Shown here piece by piece: positions 34,274-42,841 of a stretch of DNA of 64,000 nt. Origin of the DNA: Streptomyces sp. R302 (GTDB taxonomy: Bacteria; Actinomycetota; Actinomycetes; Streptomycetales; Streptomycetaceae); NCBI RefSeq assembly GCF_012927245.1, contig NZ_JABBGE010000001.1, forward strand, positions 897,513 through 961,512. Direction: 5' to 3'. Every line of letters starts with the position of its first letter. Within the stretch, counting starts at the first letter, position 1. The translations under genes were made by a program, and so were the position numbers. The notes under the pieces are model-generated. The model did no database searches. It saw nothing but the letters and a program-made list of their open reading frames with translations, and was not told where the DNA came from.

Positions 34274-35497
34274 GTGGTGGAACAGGGGTGCGGAGCGCGA
34301 CGGCCGGGAGCCGTGCTGCTCGCCCTCCTCCTCGCCCTCGCCGCGCTCGTCGGCTGCTCCACCGCAGCCCGGCCCGCCGACCCGGCCCTCCGCGAGGTCC
34401 GGGCCCTGCTCGACCGGCATGCCGAGGCCCTCCTCGACCGGGACGAGACCGCCTGGCTGGCGGCCGTCGCCCCCTCGTACAAGTCGGCCGCCCGTACCGA
34501 GTTCCGCCGGCTCGCCGCCGTCCCGCTCTCCGGCTGGTCCTACCGCGTCTCCGGCGTCGACCGGACGGGCGAGGGCCGGCTCACCGCCCGCGTCGAGCGC
34601 GGCCACCGCGTCGAGGGGTACGACCCCGGGCCCCTCGCCGCCGACCGGCTCGTCGACCTCGCCGAGCGGGACGGCCGTTGGTACGTGACCGGGGAACGGC
34701 CCGCCGAGGGCGCCCCCGTGCGGCTCTGGGAGCAGGGCGAGGTCACCGCGGTGCGCGGCGCCCGCTCCCTCGTCCTCGGCGTCGGCCAGGACCGCGAGCG
34801 GCTCGCCGAGATCGCCCGGCTCGCCGACCGGGCGGTGCCCGCCGTCGACGCGGTCTGGAGCCCCGGGTGGGCCCGCCGGGTCCTGGTCCTCGTGCCCGCC
34901 TCGCTCGACGACATGGGCGGGCTGCTCGCGGTGGACGGCTCGCAGTACCGGGGGATAGCGGCCGTCACCACCGGCGAGACCGCCCGCAGGCCGGACGCGC
35001 CCGCGGACCGGGTGATCGTCAACCCGGAGGCGTACGGGGTGCTCGGCGACTTCGGCCGGGAGCTGATCCTCACCCATGAGACCGTCCACGTCGCCACCCG
35101 CGCCCGCACCTCGCCGGCCACCCCGGTCTGGCTCTCCGAGGGCTTCGCCGACTGGGTCGCCTACCGGGGCACCGACCGCACCCCCGCCCAGGCCGCCCCC
35201 GAGCTGCACCGGGCCGTGCGGGCCGGAGACGTGCCCGCGGCCCTCCCCGAGGACCCCGACTTCGGTTTCGGGGGCGACGGCGAGGCCCTGGCCCGCGCCT
35301 ACGAGAGCGGCTGGCTCGCCTGCGCGATGATCGCCGACCGCCGGGGCGAGGACCGCCTCACGGCCTTCTACCGGGAGGTGGGCGCCCACCCGGGGAGGGA
35401 GGGCGCGGTGGAGAACGCCCTGCACGAGGTCCTGGACACGACGCCGGAACGATTCACCGCGGAGTGGCGGGCGTATCTGCGGGAGCGGCTCGGCTGA
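34274..35497 (+). CDS. Lipoprotein with metalloprotease-like HExxH domain
   Basis: A 407-residue exported protein. Signal peptide and lipobox LVGCS (Cys about 28) anchor it. The N-terminal half resembles an NTF2/SnoaL-like fold region (LLDRHAEALLDRDETAWLAAVAP). The C-terminal half carries HETVHVATRA, an HExxH zinc motif variant with the sequence H-E-T-V-H, followed by WLSEGFADWVAYRG, the downstream Glu helix of gluzincins such as peptidase MA. So a zinc protease is likely. Substrate unknown. It is the last of three consecutive envelope genes. Confidence 0.85.
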   Translation: MVEQGCGARRPGAVLLALLLALAALVGCSTAARPADPALREVRALLDRHAEALLDRDETAWLAAVAPSYKSAARTEFRRLAAVPLSGWSYRVSGVDRTGEGRLTARVERGHRVEGYDPGPLAADRLVDLAERDGRWYVTGERPAEGAPVRLWEQGEVTAVRGARSLVLGVGQDRERLAEIARLADRAVPAVDAVWSPGWARRVLVLVPASLDDMGGLLAVDGSQYRGIAAVTTGETARRPDAPADRVIVNPEAYGVLGDFGRELILTHETVHVATRARTSPATPVWLSEGFADWVAYRGTDRTPAQAAPELHRAVRAGDVPAALPEDPDFGFGGDGEALARAYESGWLACAMIADRRGEDRLTAFYREVGAHPGREGAVENALHEVLDTTPERFTAEWRAYLRERLG

Positions 35498-35519
35498 GCG
35501 GCGACCGCGCCGGCCCGGC

Positions 35520-36797
35520 TCAGGCCGAGCCGGTCAGGACCTTCTCGCGCTCCGGCTGACCCTCCGGGACCGGGATGACCGTGCCGGCCTCGGTGACCGT
35601 GTGCTTCCACAGGATCCGGCAGGCCGTCAGGGTCGCCGCGATCAGCAGGCCGTTGCGCAGGAACAGCACGCCGATGCCCAGCCAGTCGCTCTGGGTCACG
35701 TGCGAGAACCAGACCGGGAACTCGAACTGGGTCACCGCCGTCGCCCACAGGATCAGGTACGCCGGCGTCCGCATCCGGCTGGAGCGGTACACCAGGCAGA
35801 CCGCCGCCAGGCCGACCAGCCAGAGCATGTACTGGGGGGAGATCACCCGGCTCGTCGCGGTGAAGAGCAGCACCGCGACGAAGGCCGCGTCCGCGACCGT
35901 CGAGGAGGTGAAGCGGCGCGCCTTCAACCGCCACAGCAGCAGCCAGCCGAAGGCGGCCGCCGTCAGCGCCATCGCGCCCTTCGACACCCAGGACACGTAC
36001 GGGCCGAGGAACTCGATCGAGCCGTAGTTCATCCGCGCCTCGCCGTCCCAGCCGAAGTGCCGGGCCACGTGGAAGACCATCGCGCCCAGCGACTCGACCT
36101 CCGTGCCCCGCTCGCTCTGGGACGAGAGGAAGGCGAGGCCGCCCGGCATCCAGAGCACGCACAGCGCCAGCACAGCCGCGCCCGCGCCGGCCGCCATCGG
36201 CCAGGAGCGCCAGGTCGCCCGGCCCTTCGGGGTGCCCGCGAGGATCAGCGCCGGCCACACCTTGAGGACCGCGCCGAACCCGGCGAGCGCGCCCAGGACC
36301 CGCGGGCTGCGGATCGCGGCGAGCAGCCCCGCCACGGCCACGGCGGTGACCATGATGTCGTAGCGGGCGTACGCGGTCGGGCCCATCAGCGGCACCGCCG
36401 CCAGCCACAGCCACGCGCCCCGCATCGACCGGCCCGGCCGCCCGCCCGTGTACACGAGCAGCCCGAAGACGGCGGCGTCGCAGAGGAGGGCCAGCACGAA
36501 GAAGGCGGCCGCGTAGTCCAGGAACGGCAGCAGGGCGGGGGAGAGGATCGCGAGGGCCGCCGCCGGCGGGTACTGCCAGGTGACGTCGTCCTGCGGGTAC
36601 GTGCCGGTCTTCAGGACCTCGTACCAGCTCTGGTAGATCTGCTCCACGTCACTGGTGACGTCGGGGCCGGGCACCACCACGATCTTGAAGACGCAGATCA
36701 GCAGGATGATCCTGGTGAGGGCCCACAGGCCCAGCGGAAGGCGTAGTTCCCGCAGCCGCCCGGCCGTGCGCGAGCCGATCTCCACTGCGCCCGTCAT
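35520..36797 (-). CDS. GT87-family membrane mannosyltransferase (DUF2029)
   Basis: Polyprenyl-phosphate-mannose-dependent glycosyltransferase of the GT-C type, 425 residues from the ATG at 36797. About ten hydrophobic segments; an early acidic motif VVPGPDVTSDVEQIYQSWYE with YPPAAALAI is typical of GT87. It is divergent from a PimB-type mannosyltransferase, so both probably act on phosphatidylinositol mannosides or related mannolipids. Mycobacteria have a GT87 (Rv2181) in the same neighbourhood. Confidence 0.88.
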   Translation of the reverse strand: MTGAVEIGSRTAGRLRELRLPLGLWALTRIILLICVFKIVVVPGPDVTSDVEQIYQSWYEVLKTGTYPQDDVTWQYPPAAALAILSPALLPFLDYAAAFFVLALLCDAAVFGLLVYTGGRPGRSMRGAWLWLAAVPLMGPTAYARYDIMVTAVAVAGLLAAIRSPRVLGALAGFGAVLKVWPALILAGTPKGRATWRSWPMAAGAGAAVLALCVLWMPGGLAFLSSQSERGTEVESLGAMVFHVARHFGWDGEARMNYGSIEFLGPYVSWVSKGAMALTAAAFGWLLLWRLKARRFTSSTVADAAFVAVLLFTATSRVISPQYMLWLVGLAAVCLVYRSSRMRTPAYLILWATAVTQFEFPVWFSHVTQSDWLGIGVLFLRNGLLIAATLTACRILWKHTVTEAGTVIPVPEGQPEREKVLTGSA

Positions 36798-36879
36798 ACC
36801 TGTCCTGTTCCTGTCCTGTCGGTCCGCTCGCGCGGAGAGGGGTGGTGCCGGGCGTGGGGTGCGATCGCGGGCCATCACG

Positions 36880-36885
36880 TACTGT
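36880..36885 (+). promoter_or_regulatory. -10 box TACTGT for a leaderless pimB mRNA
   Basis: TACTGT ends 8 nt before the ATG at 36894; no ribosome binding site is visible. Confidence 0.5.
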
Positions 36886-36893
36886 CTGTCACG

Positions 36894-38036
36894 ATGCACA
36901 AGACCCTGATCGTAACCAACGACTTCCCGCCGCGTCCCGGCGGAATCCAGGCGTTCCTGCACAACATGGCGTTGCGACTGGACCCCGACCGGCTCGTGGT
37001 CTACGCCTCCACCTGGAAGCGCGGCCGCGAAGGTGCGGAGGCCACCGCTCTGTTCGACGCGGAACAGCCTTTCACGGTTGTCCGGGACCGCACCACCATG
37101 CTGTTGCCCACACCACGTGTGACCGCCCGGGCCACCGCGCTGCTGCGCGAGCACGGCTGCGAGTCGGTCTGGTTCGGCGCCGCCGCCCCCCTCGGCCTGA
37201 TGGCGCCCGCGCTGCGCAGGGCCGGCGCGAAGCGGCTGGTCGCGACCACCCACGGGCACGAGGCCGGCTGGGCCCAGCTGCCCGCCGCCCGGCAGCTGCT
37301 GCGGCGGATCGGCGAGGGCACGGACACGATCACCTACCTCGGCGAGTACACCCGCTCCCGCATCGCGTCCGCGCTCACCCCGGCAGCCGCGGACCGCATG
37401 GTGCAGCTGCCGCCCGGCGTCGACGAGAAGACCTTCCACCCCGGCTCCGGCGGCGACGAGGTCCGGGCCCGCCTCGGCCTCAGCGACCGGCCCGTCGTGG
37501 TCTGCGTCTCCCGGCTCGTCCCGCGCAAGGGCCAGGACACCCTGATCCGCGCCCTGCCCCGGATCCTGCGGCAGGTGCCCGACGCCGTCCTGCTGATCGT
37601 CGGCGGCGGCCCGTACGAGAAGGACCTGCGCCGGCTCGCCGCCGAGACCGGCGTCGCCGCCTCCGTCCGCTTCACCGGCGCCGTGCCCTGGTCGGAGCTG
37701 CCCGCCCACTACGGCGCCGGCGACGTCTTCGCCATGCCCTGCCGCACCCGCCGCGGCGGCCTCGACGTCGAGGGGCTCGGCATCGTCTACCTGGAGGCCT
37801 CCGCGACCGGTCTGCCGGTCGTCGCCGGCGACTCCGGCGGCGCCCCCGACGCCGTCCTCGACGGCGAGACCGGCTGGGTCGTCCGCGGCGAGTCCGCCGA
37901 GGACACCGCCGACCGCGTCACCGCCCTCCTCCTCGACCCGGAGCTCCGCGCCCGCATGGGCGAGCGGGGCCGCGCCTGGGTGGAGGAGAAGTGGCGCTGG
38001 GACCTGCTGGCGGAACGGCTCAGGGAGCTGCTGTAG
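36894..38036 (+). CDS. pimB: GT4 glycosyltransferase, PimB-like phosphatidylinositol mannosyltransferase
   Basis: Adds the second mannose to phosphatidylinositol mannoside from GDP-mannose on the inner membrane face. The 380 residues form a GT-B fold: TNDFPPRPGGIQAFLHNMAL at the N terminus, HGHEAGWAQLPAARQ, FVSRLV-like VVCVSRLVPRKGQDTL, and the C-terminal sugar-nucleotide motif VEGLGIVYLEASATGLPVV with the EX7E-like Glu. Similarity to mycobacterial and corynebacterial PimB' and the shared neighbours (GT87, acyl-CoA ligase) support the call. A different mannosylated acceptor cannot be excluded. Confidence 0.85.
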   Translation: MHKTLIVTNDFPPRPGGIQAFLHNMALRLDPDRLVVYASTWKRGREGAEATALFDAEQPFTVVRDRTTMLLPTPRVTARATALLREHGCESVWFGAAAPLGLMAPALRRAGAKRLVATTHGHEAGWAQLPAARQLLRRIGEGTDTITYLGEYTRSRIASALTPAAADRMVQLPPGVDEKTFHPGSGGDEVRARLGLSDRPVVVCVSRLVPRKGQDTLIRALPRILRQVPDAVLLIVGGGPYEKDLRRLAAETGVAASVRFTGAVPWSELPAHYGAGDVFAMPCRTRRGGLDVEGLGIVYLEASATGLPVVAGDSGGAPDAVLDGETGWVVRGESAEDTADRVTALLLDPELRARMGERGRAWVEEKWRWDLLAERLRELL

Positions 38037-38042
38037 CCGTAG

Positions 38043-38091
38043 GACACGGGAAGGGGCCCGGCGCCATCGGCGCCGGGCCCCTTCCCGTGTC
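38043..38091. terminator. Bidirectional hairpin terminator, 23-bp stem
   Basis: Perfect 23-bp inverted repeat (38043-38065 with 38069-38091, loop ATC) between the convergent pimB and acyl-CoA ligase genes; its right arm touches the ligase stop codon. Confidence 0.85.
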
Positions 38092-39891
38092 TCACTTGGT
38101 GTAGAGCGCCTCGATCTCGTCCGCGAAGTCCTTCGCCACCACGTTCCGCTTCAGCTTCAGCGACGGGGTGATGTGGCCCGCCTCCTCGGTGAACTGGGTG
38201 GCCAGGACGCGGAACTTGCGGACCGACTCCGCCTTGGAGACCGCGGCGTTGCCGTCGTCGACGGCCCGCTGGACCTCGGCGAGCAGGTCCGGGTCGTCGC
38301 GGAGGGCGGCGGCGGTGACGCCGGCCGGCTTGCCGTGCTCGCTCGCCCAGCGGCCCAGGAACTCCTCGTCGAGGGTGACCAGGGCGCCGACGAACGGGCG
38401 GCCGTCGCCGACCACCATGCACTCCGCGACCAGGGCGTGGGCGCGGATCCGGTCCTCGATGACCGCCGGGGCGACGTTCTTGCCGCCCGCCGTCACCAGG
38501 ATCTCCTTCTTGCGGCCGGTGATCGTGAGGTAGCCGTCCTCGTCGAGGGTGCCGATGTCACCGGTGTGGAACCAGCCGTCCGTCAGCGCCTCGGCCGTCG
38601 CCGCCTCGTTGTTCCAGTACCCGGAGAAGACCTGCTCGCCGTGGAGCAGCACCTCGCCGTCGTCGGCGATCCGCACCACCGAGCCCGGCAGCGGCTGGCC
38701 GACCGTGCCGATCTTCGGGCGGTCCCACGGGTTGAAGGCGGTGGCCGCGCAGGACTCCGTCAGGCCGTAGCCCTCCAGGACGGTGAAGCCGATGCCGCGG
38801 AAGAAGTGACCGAGCCGCTCGCCCAGCGGCGCGCCGCCGGAGATCGCGGACTCGCCGCGCCCACCGAGCACCGCCCGCAGCTTCGAGAAGACCAGCTTGT
38901 CGAAGAGCTTGTGCTTGAGGCGCAGGCCCAGCGACGGGCCCTGCGGGGTGGCGAGGGCGCGGCTGTAGGCGATGGCCGTGTGCGCGGCCTTGTCGAAGAT
39001 CTTGCCCTTGCCGTCGGCCTGCGCCTTGGCCCGCGCCGAGTTGTAGACCTTCTCGAAGACGCGCGGCACGCCGAGGATCAGCGTCGGGCGGAAGGACGCC
39101 AGCTCGTCCGTGAGGGTCTTGATGTCCGGGAGACAGCCCAGGCGGATCGGGGCCATCACCGAGGCCACCTCGATCAGCCGGCCGAAGACGTGCGCGGCCG
39201 GCAGGAAGAGCAGCACAGAGGACTCGCCGGTGCGGAAGAGCGGCTTCAGGCGCTCCACCACGTTGCCGCACTCGGCGAAGAACGCCCGGTGGGTCAGCAC
39301 GCAGCCCTTGGGGCGGCCCGTGGTGCCCGAGGTGTAGACGATGGTCGCCGGGTCGTCCGCGTTCGCCGCCGACATCCGGGCGTCCAGGGTCTCGTCCGAG
39401 ACCTCCGCGCCGGCCGCCGTCAGCGCCGCGACCGCGCCGTCCTCGATCTGCCACAGGCCCGTCAGCGCCGGCAGCTCGCCGCGTACGGACTCCACCGACG
39501 CCTGGTGCGCGGCGGACTCCACGATCGCGACCGAGGCGCCCGAGTCGCCGAGGATCCACTGGATCTGCTCCGGCGAGCTGGTCTCGTACACCGGCACGGT
39601 CACCGCGCCCGCGCTCCAGATCGCGAAGTCGAGCAGCACCCACTCGTAGCGGGTGCGGGAGAGCAGCGCGACGCGGTCGCCCACGCCGACCCCGGCGGCG
39701 ATGAGGCCCTTGGCGGCCCCGCGGACCTCGGCGAGGAACTCCTTCGCGGACACGTCCGTCCACCCGCCGTCGGGGGCCTTGCGGGCCATCACGGCGACGT
39801 CTGGGTGCTGGGAGGCGTTGCGGCGGATGAGATCCGTCAGGTTGCCGTCCGAAGGGACCTCGTACAGGGCCGGAAGGCTGAACTCGCGCAA
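38092..39891 (-). CDS. Long-chain fatty-acid-CoA ligase
   Basis: AMP-forming acyl-CoA synthetase, 599 residues. It starts at a TTG (39891) with GAGGAG 9 nt upstream. Motifs: P-loop ATIVYTSGTTGRPKGC, GVPRVFEKVYNSARA, YGLTESCAATAFNPWDRPKIGTVGQP in parts, FHTGDIGTLDEDGYLTITGRKKE and the C-terminal catalytic region KLKRNVVAKDF. This is the FadD15-type family common to actinobacteria; fadD15 (Rv2187) also neighbours pimB' in mycobacteria. Likely role is activating fatty acids for phospholipid or glycolipid synthesis or degradation. Confidence 0.93.
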   Translation of the reverse strand: MREFSLPALYEVPSDGNLTDLIRRNASQHPDVAVMARKAPDGGWTDVSAKEFLAEVRGAAKGLIAAGVGVGDRVALLSRTRYEWVLLDFAIWSAGAVTVPVYETSSPEQIQWILGDSGASVAIVESAAHQASVESVRGELPALTGLWQIEDGAVAALTAAGAEVSDETLDARMSAANADDPATIVYTSGTTGRPKGCVLTHRAFFAECGNVVERLKPLFRTGESSVLLFLPAAHVFGRLIEVASVMAPIRLGCLPDIKTLTDELASFRPTLILGVPRVFEKVYNSARAKAQADGKGKIFDKAAHTAIAYSRALATPQGPSLGLRLKHKLFDKLVFSKLRAVLGGRGESAISGGAPLGERLGHFFRGIGFTVLEGYGLTESCAATAFNPWDRPKIGTVGQPLPGSVVRIADDGEVLLHGEQVFSGYWNNEAATAEALTDGWFHTGDIGTLDEDGYLTITGRKKEILVTAGGKNVAPAVIEDRIRAHALVAECMVVGDGRPFVGALVTLDEEFLGRWASEHGKPAGVTAAALRDDPDLLAEVQRAVDDGNAAVSKAESVRKFRVLATQFTEEAGHITPSLKLKRNVVAKDFADEIEALYTK

Positions 39892-40057
39892 GACTGCTGC
39901 TCCTCATCGGGCTCCGGTGCCACGGCTCTGTGTGCTTGCACCGGTGCGGTCCATGATCGGGCAGGTGCTCGGTGGGGGCGAGCACGACTGTGGACTGCCC
40001 GGACGTTACCCACCAGTACGTGGTTCCCGATAGGGGGTTCCGGCCAGATGTTCTCTG

Positions 40058-40075
40058 CGTCACACCGGTGTGACG
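40058..40075. promoter_or_regulatory. 18-bp perfect palindrome CGTCACACCGGTGTGACG
   Basis: Lies in the divergent region between the acyl-CoA ligase gene (start 39891) and the metallophosphoesterase gene (start 40151). Perfect dyad symmetry without a spacer fits a TetR-type or similar dimeric repressor. The remaining 240 bases show no other clear signal apart from the -10 box at 40138. Confidence 0.55.
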
Positions 40076-40137
40076 GCCCTCCGCGCACAGTAATCCACGG
40101 CTTTCAGGACTCCCAAGTAACCGCAGGTCCGACGCCC

Positions 40138-40143
40138 TAAGGT
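40138..40143 (+). promoter_or_regulatory. -10 box TAAGGT for a leaderless metallophosphoesterase mRNA
   Basis: TAAGGT ends 7 nt before the ATG at 40151; no ribosome binding site is visible. Confidence 0.45.
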
Positions 40144-40150
40144 GGGTCCC

Positions 40151-40918
40151 ATGCGAGTCCACGTGGTCAGCGACGTGCACGGCAACACCGACGCCCTCGC
40201 CCGGGCGGGGGACGGTGCCGACGCCCTCATATGCCTCGGCGACCTGGTCCTCTTCCTCGACTACGCCGACCACAGCCGGGGCATCTTCCCCGACCTCTTC
40301 GGCGTGGCCAACGCCGACCGGCTCGTCGAACTGCGCACCGCCCGCCGCTTCGACGAGGCCCGCGACCTGGGCCGCAGCCTCTGGGCCGGGCTCGACATCG
40401 ACCGCGACACCGCCATCGAGGCCGCCGTCCGCCGCCAGTACGCCGAACTCTTCGCCGCCTTCCCCACCCCCACGTACGCCACCTACGGCAACGTCGACAT
40501 CCCCACCCTCTGGTCCGAGTACGCCGGCCCCGGCACCACCGTCCTCGACGGCCGGCGCGTCGAGCTCGGCGGCCTGACCTTCGGCTTCGTGGGCGGCGGC
40601 CTGCGCACCCCGATGCGCACCCCCTACGAGATCTCCGACGAGGAGTACGCCGCCAAGGTCGAGGCCCTCGGCGAGGTCGACGCCCTCTGCTCCCACATCC
40701 CGCCCGAGGTCCCCGACCTCACCTACGACACCGTCGCCCGCCGCTTCGAGCGCGGCAGCCGCGCCCTCCTCGACGCCATCCGCCGCACCCGGCCCCGCTA
40801 CGCCCTCTTCGGCCACGTCCACCAGCCGCTCGCCCGCCGGATGCGCATCGGCGCCACCGAGTGCGTGAACGTCGGGCACTTCGCCGCGACCGGCCGCCCC
40901 TTCGCCCTGGAGTGGTGA
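40151..40918 (+). CDS. Metallophosphoesterase
   Basis: Calcineurin-like phosphoesterase of 255 residues. Metal-binding blocks are VVSDVHGNTDAL (DxH), LICLGDLVLFLDY (GDxxD-like), ATYGNVDIPTLW (GNxD in place of GNHD), CSHIPPE and FGHVHQPLARR (GHxH). All five blocks are present, so it should be an active two-metal enzyme; substrate unknown. An in-frame GTG at 40142 is a less likely start because it overlaps the -10 box. Confidence 0.88.
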   Translation: MRVHVVSDVHGNTDALARAGDGADALICLGDLVLFLDYADHSRGIFPDLFGVANADRLVELRTARRFDEARDLGRSLWAGLDIDRDTAIEAAVRRQYAELFAAFPTPTYATYGNVDIPTLWSEYAGPGTTVLDGRRVELGGLTFGFVGGGLRTPMRTPYEISDEEYAAKVEALGEVDALCSHIPPEVPDLTYDTVARRFERGSRALLDAIRRTRPRYALFGHVHQPLARRMRIGATECVNVGHFAATGRPFALEW

Positions 40919-41009
40919 CGGGGCCGGCGCGGGGGCGCGATAGCCTTCCCCCGGCACGTGTCCGTGCCCCTTGACTTCCGCCGGACCGCACAGTGGAGGA
41001 GCCACCGCG

Positions 41010-41450
41010 ATGGCCGAACACACCAGCTCGAGCATCACCATCGAGGCGGCGCCGGCCGACGTCATGGGTGTGATCGCCGACTTCGCCCGCTACCCCGACT
41101 GGACCGGCGAGGTCACCCAGGCCGAGGTCCTCTCCACCGACGAGGCCGGCCGCGCCGAGAAGGTCCGGCTCGTCCTCGACGCCGGCGCGATCAAGGACGA
41201 CCACACCCTCGCCTACACCTGGACCGGCTCCCACGAGGTGAGCTGGACCCTGGTGAAGTCCCAGATGCTCCGCTCCCTCGACGGCTCCTACCGCCTCACC
41301 CCGCTCGCCGGCGACCGCACCGAGGTCACCTACCAGCTGACCGTCGACGTCAAGATCCCCATGCTCGGCATGATCAAGCGGAAGGCCGAGAAGGTCATCA
41401 TCGACCGGGCCCTCGCGGGCCTGAAGAAGCGCGTCGAGTCGAAGGGCTGA
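41010..41450 (+). CDS. SRPBCC-family (START/polyketide cyclase-like) protein
   Basis: A 146-residue lipid- or small-ligand-binding domain. It has the family's opening pattern SSSITIEAAPADVMGVIADFARYPDW, the central VRLVLDAGAIKDD and a long C-terminal helix (IDRALAGLKKRVESKG). GGAGGA lies 10 nt before the ATG. The neighbouring ArsA-like ATPase downstream and the acyl-CoA ligase upstream occur in the same order in mycobacteria (Rv2185c, Rv2184c), so a shared role in lipid handling is plausible. Confidence 0.88.
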   Translation: MAEHTSSSITIEAAPADVMGVIADFARYPDWTGEVTQAEVLSTDEAGRAEKVRLVLDAGAIKDDHTLAYTWTGSHEVSWTLVKSQMLRSLDGSYRLTPLAGDRTEVTYQLTVDVKIPMLGMIKRKAEKVIIDRALAGLKKRVESKG

Positions 41451-41464
41451 GCGGAGGCCGGATC

Positions 41465-41576
41465 TCGGATCCAATATCCCGGATGTCAGATCCCGGATCC
41501 GGGACGTTGGATCCAACATCTCGGATCCAACATCTCGGATCCAACGTCTTGGATCCGGCATCTCGGATCCCGGACC
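41465..41576. repeat. Eight-unit 14-bp tandem repeat
   Basis: Units start at 41465, 41479, 41493, 41507, 41521, 41535, 41549 and 41563. Consensus is TCGGATCCAACATC; units 4-6 differ by only one or two bases. The GGAT core is in all eight units and GGATCC in seven. The junction of units 3 and 4 forms a 12-bp palindrome GTTGGATCCAAC (41506-41517). The repeat lies in the 187-base gap between the SRPBCC and ArsA-like genes. Confidence 0.92.
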
Positions 41577-41624
41577 CCGACCTGTGGCGTGCGCCCGCCG
41601 TCCGAGGCGCCCGCGGCGGCGCGA

Positions 41625-41630
41625 TAGCGT
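41625..41630 (+). promoter_or_regulatory. -10 box TAGCGT for a leaderless ArsA-like mRNA
   Basis: TAGCGT ends 7 nt before the ATG at 41638; no ribosome binding site is visible. The 14-bp repeat array lies just upstream of it. Confidence 0.5.
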
Positions 41631-41637
41631 CACCCGT

Positions 41638-42786
41638 ATGCGGATCATCCTCGTCACCGGAACCGGCGGCGCCGGGCGGAGTACGGTCGCCGTCGCGACC
41701 GCGCTCGCCGAGGCCCACGCCGGGCGCCGGGTGCTGCTCGTCCCCGGCGACACGGACCCCGGGCCGGTCGGGGAGGGCGCGGGGCCCGGGACGCTCACCG
41801 TGCTGCGGACCGACCCCGCCGGGGACTTCCGGCGCGAGTTCCTCGCCCTGCAGGCCCGCTCCGGGACCGTGCTCGACCTGCTCGGGGCCACGCCGTTCGA
41901 GGAGGCCGAGCTCACCGAACTGCCGGGCAGCCGCCAGTTCGCCCTGCTCAGGGCGCTGCGCGAGGCCGCCGCGGGCGACCACGACGTCGCCGTCGTCGAC
42001 CTGCCGCCGCTGCGCGAGGCGCTGACCGTCCTCGCCCTCCCCGAACAGCTCCGCCGCTACCTCCGCCGGCTCCTGCCGCCCGAGCGCCAGGCCGCCCGCG
42101 CGCTGCGCCCGATGCTCGCCCAGCTCGCCGGCGTCCCCATGCCCGCCCAGTGGCTGTACGAGACCACCGCCCGCTGGGAGCGGGAACTCGCCGCCGTCCA
42201 GGCGGTCGTCGAAGCCCCCGGCACCACCGTCCGGCTCGTCCTCGAACCGGGACCGGCCGCCACCGCCACCCTCCGCGAGGCCCGCCTCGGCCTCGCCCTG
42301 CACGGCCTCGCCCTCGACGCGGTCATCGCCAACCGGCTCCTCCCCGCCGCCTCCGACGACCCCTGGCTCGCCGCCCTCACCGCCGAGCAGCACCGCCGGC
42401 TCGCCGCCCTCCGCGCCGACGCCGGCGAGCTCCTGCACGAGCTGCCGCACCTCGGCCGCGAACCGCGCGGCCCCGAGGACCTCGCCCTGCTCGCCGCCGT
42501 GCGCCCCGGCCCGCCGCCGACCCCCGCGCCCGCCCCGGCCGTCGAGGACCGGCGCGACGAGGACGGCGTCCTCGTCTGGCACCTGCCGCTGCCCGGCGCC
42601 GTCAAGCAGGACCTCTCCCTCGTCCGCAGGGGCGACGAACTCCTCCTCGGCGCGGGCCCCTACCGCCGCACCCTGCCGCTCCCGGCCGCCCTGCGCCGCT
42701 GCACCGTCACCGGCGCGGGACTCGTCGACGGCGACCTCGCGATCCGCTTCGCCCCCGACCCCGGGCTGTGGCCCGAGCCCTCCTGA
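41638..42786 (+). CDS. ArsA/GET3-like ATPase family protein with altered P-loop
   Basis: A 382-residue protein with the fold pattern of anion-transporting ATPases. The deviant Walker A is TGTGGAGRST: the signature lysine (normally KGGVGKT) is Thr9 and the second is Arg14. Later blocks are RRVLLVPGDTDP, DVAVVDLPP (Walker B-like) and a C-terminal alpha-crystallin-like beta domain (VWHLPLPGAVKQDLSLVRRGDELLLGAGPYRR in parts) typical of bacterial ArsA homologues. Nucleotide hydrolysis may be weak or absent. It has the same neighbours as mycobacterial Rv2184c. Role in membrane protein or lipid traffic is speculative. Confidence 0.85.
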   Translation: MRIILVTGTGGAGRSTVAVATALAEAHAGRRVLLVPGDTDPGPVGEGAGPGTLTVLRTDPAGDFRREFLALQARSGTVLDLLGATPFEEAELTELPGSRQFALLRALREAAAGDHDVAVVDLPPLREALTVLALPEQLRRYLRRLLPPERQAARALRPMLAQLAGVPMPAQWLYETTARWERELAAVQAVVEAPGTTVRLVLEPGPAATATLREARLGLALHGLALDAVIANRLLPAASDDPWLAALTAEQHRRLAALRADAGELLHELPHLGREPRGPEDLALLAAVRPGPPPTPAPAPAVEDRRDEDGVLVWHLPLPGAVKQDLSLVRRGDELLLGAGPYRRTLPLPAALRRCTVTGAGLVDGDLAIRFAPDPGLWPEPS

Positions 42787-42841
42787 CCGCCGCCCCCGGG
42801 CGTGTACCGTCGAAGGAAGGGAAGCGACGGAGGAGTACGCC

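Noticed and set aside
40058..40075. CRP/GlxR binding site
   Set aside because: Half sites are in the opposite order (TCACA then TGTGA) and adjacent rather than 6 bases apart.
41465..41576. CRISPR array
   Set aside because: Repeat length of 14 bases with no spacers and no cas genes; it is a simple tandem repeat.
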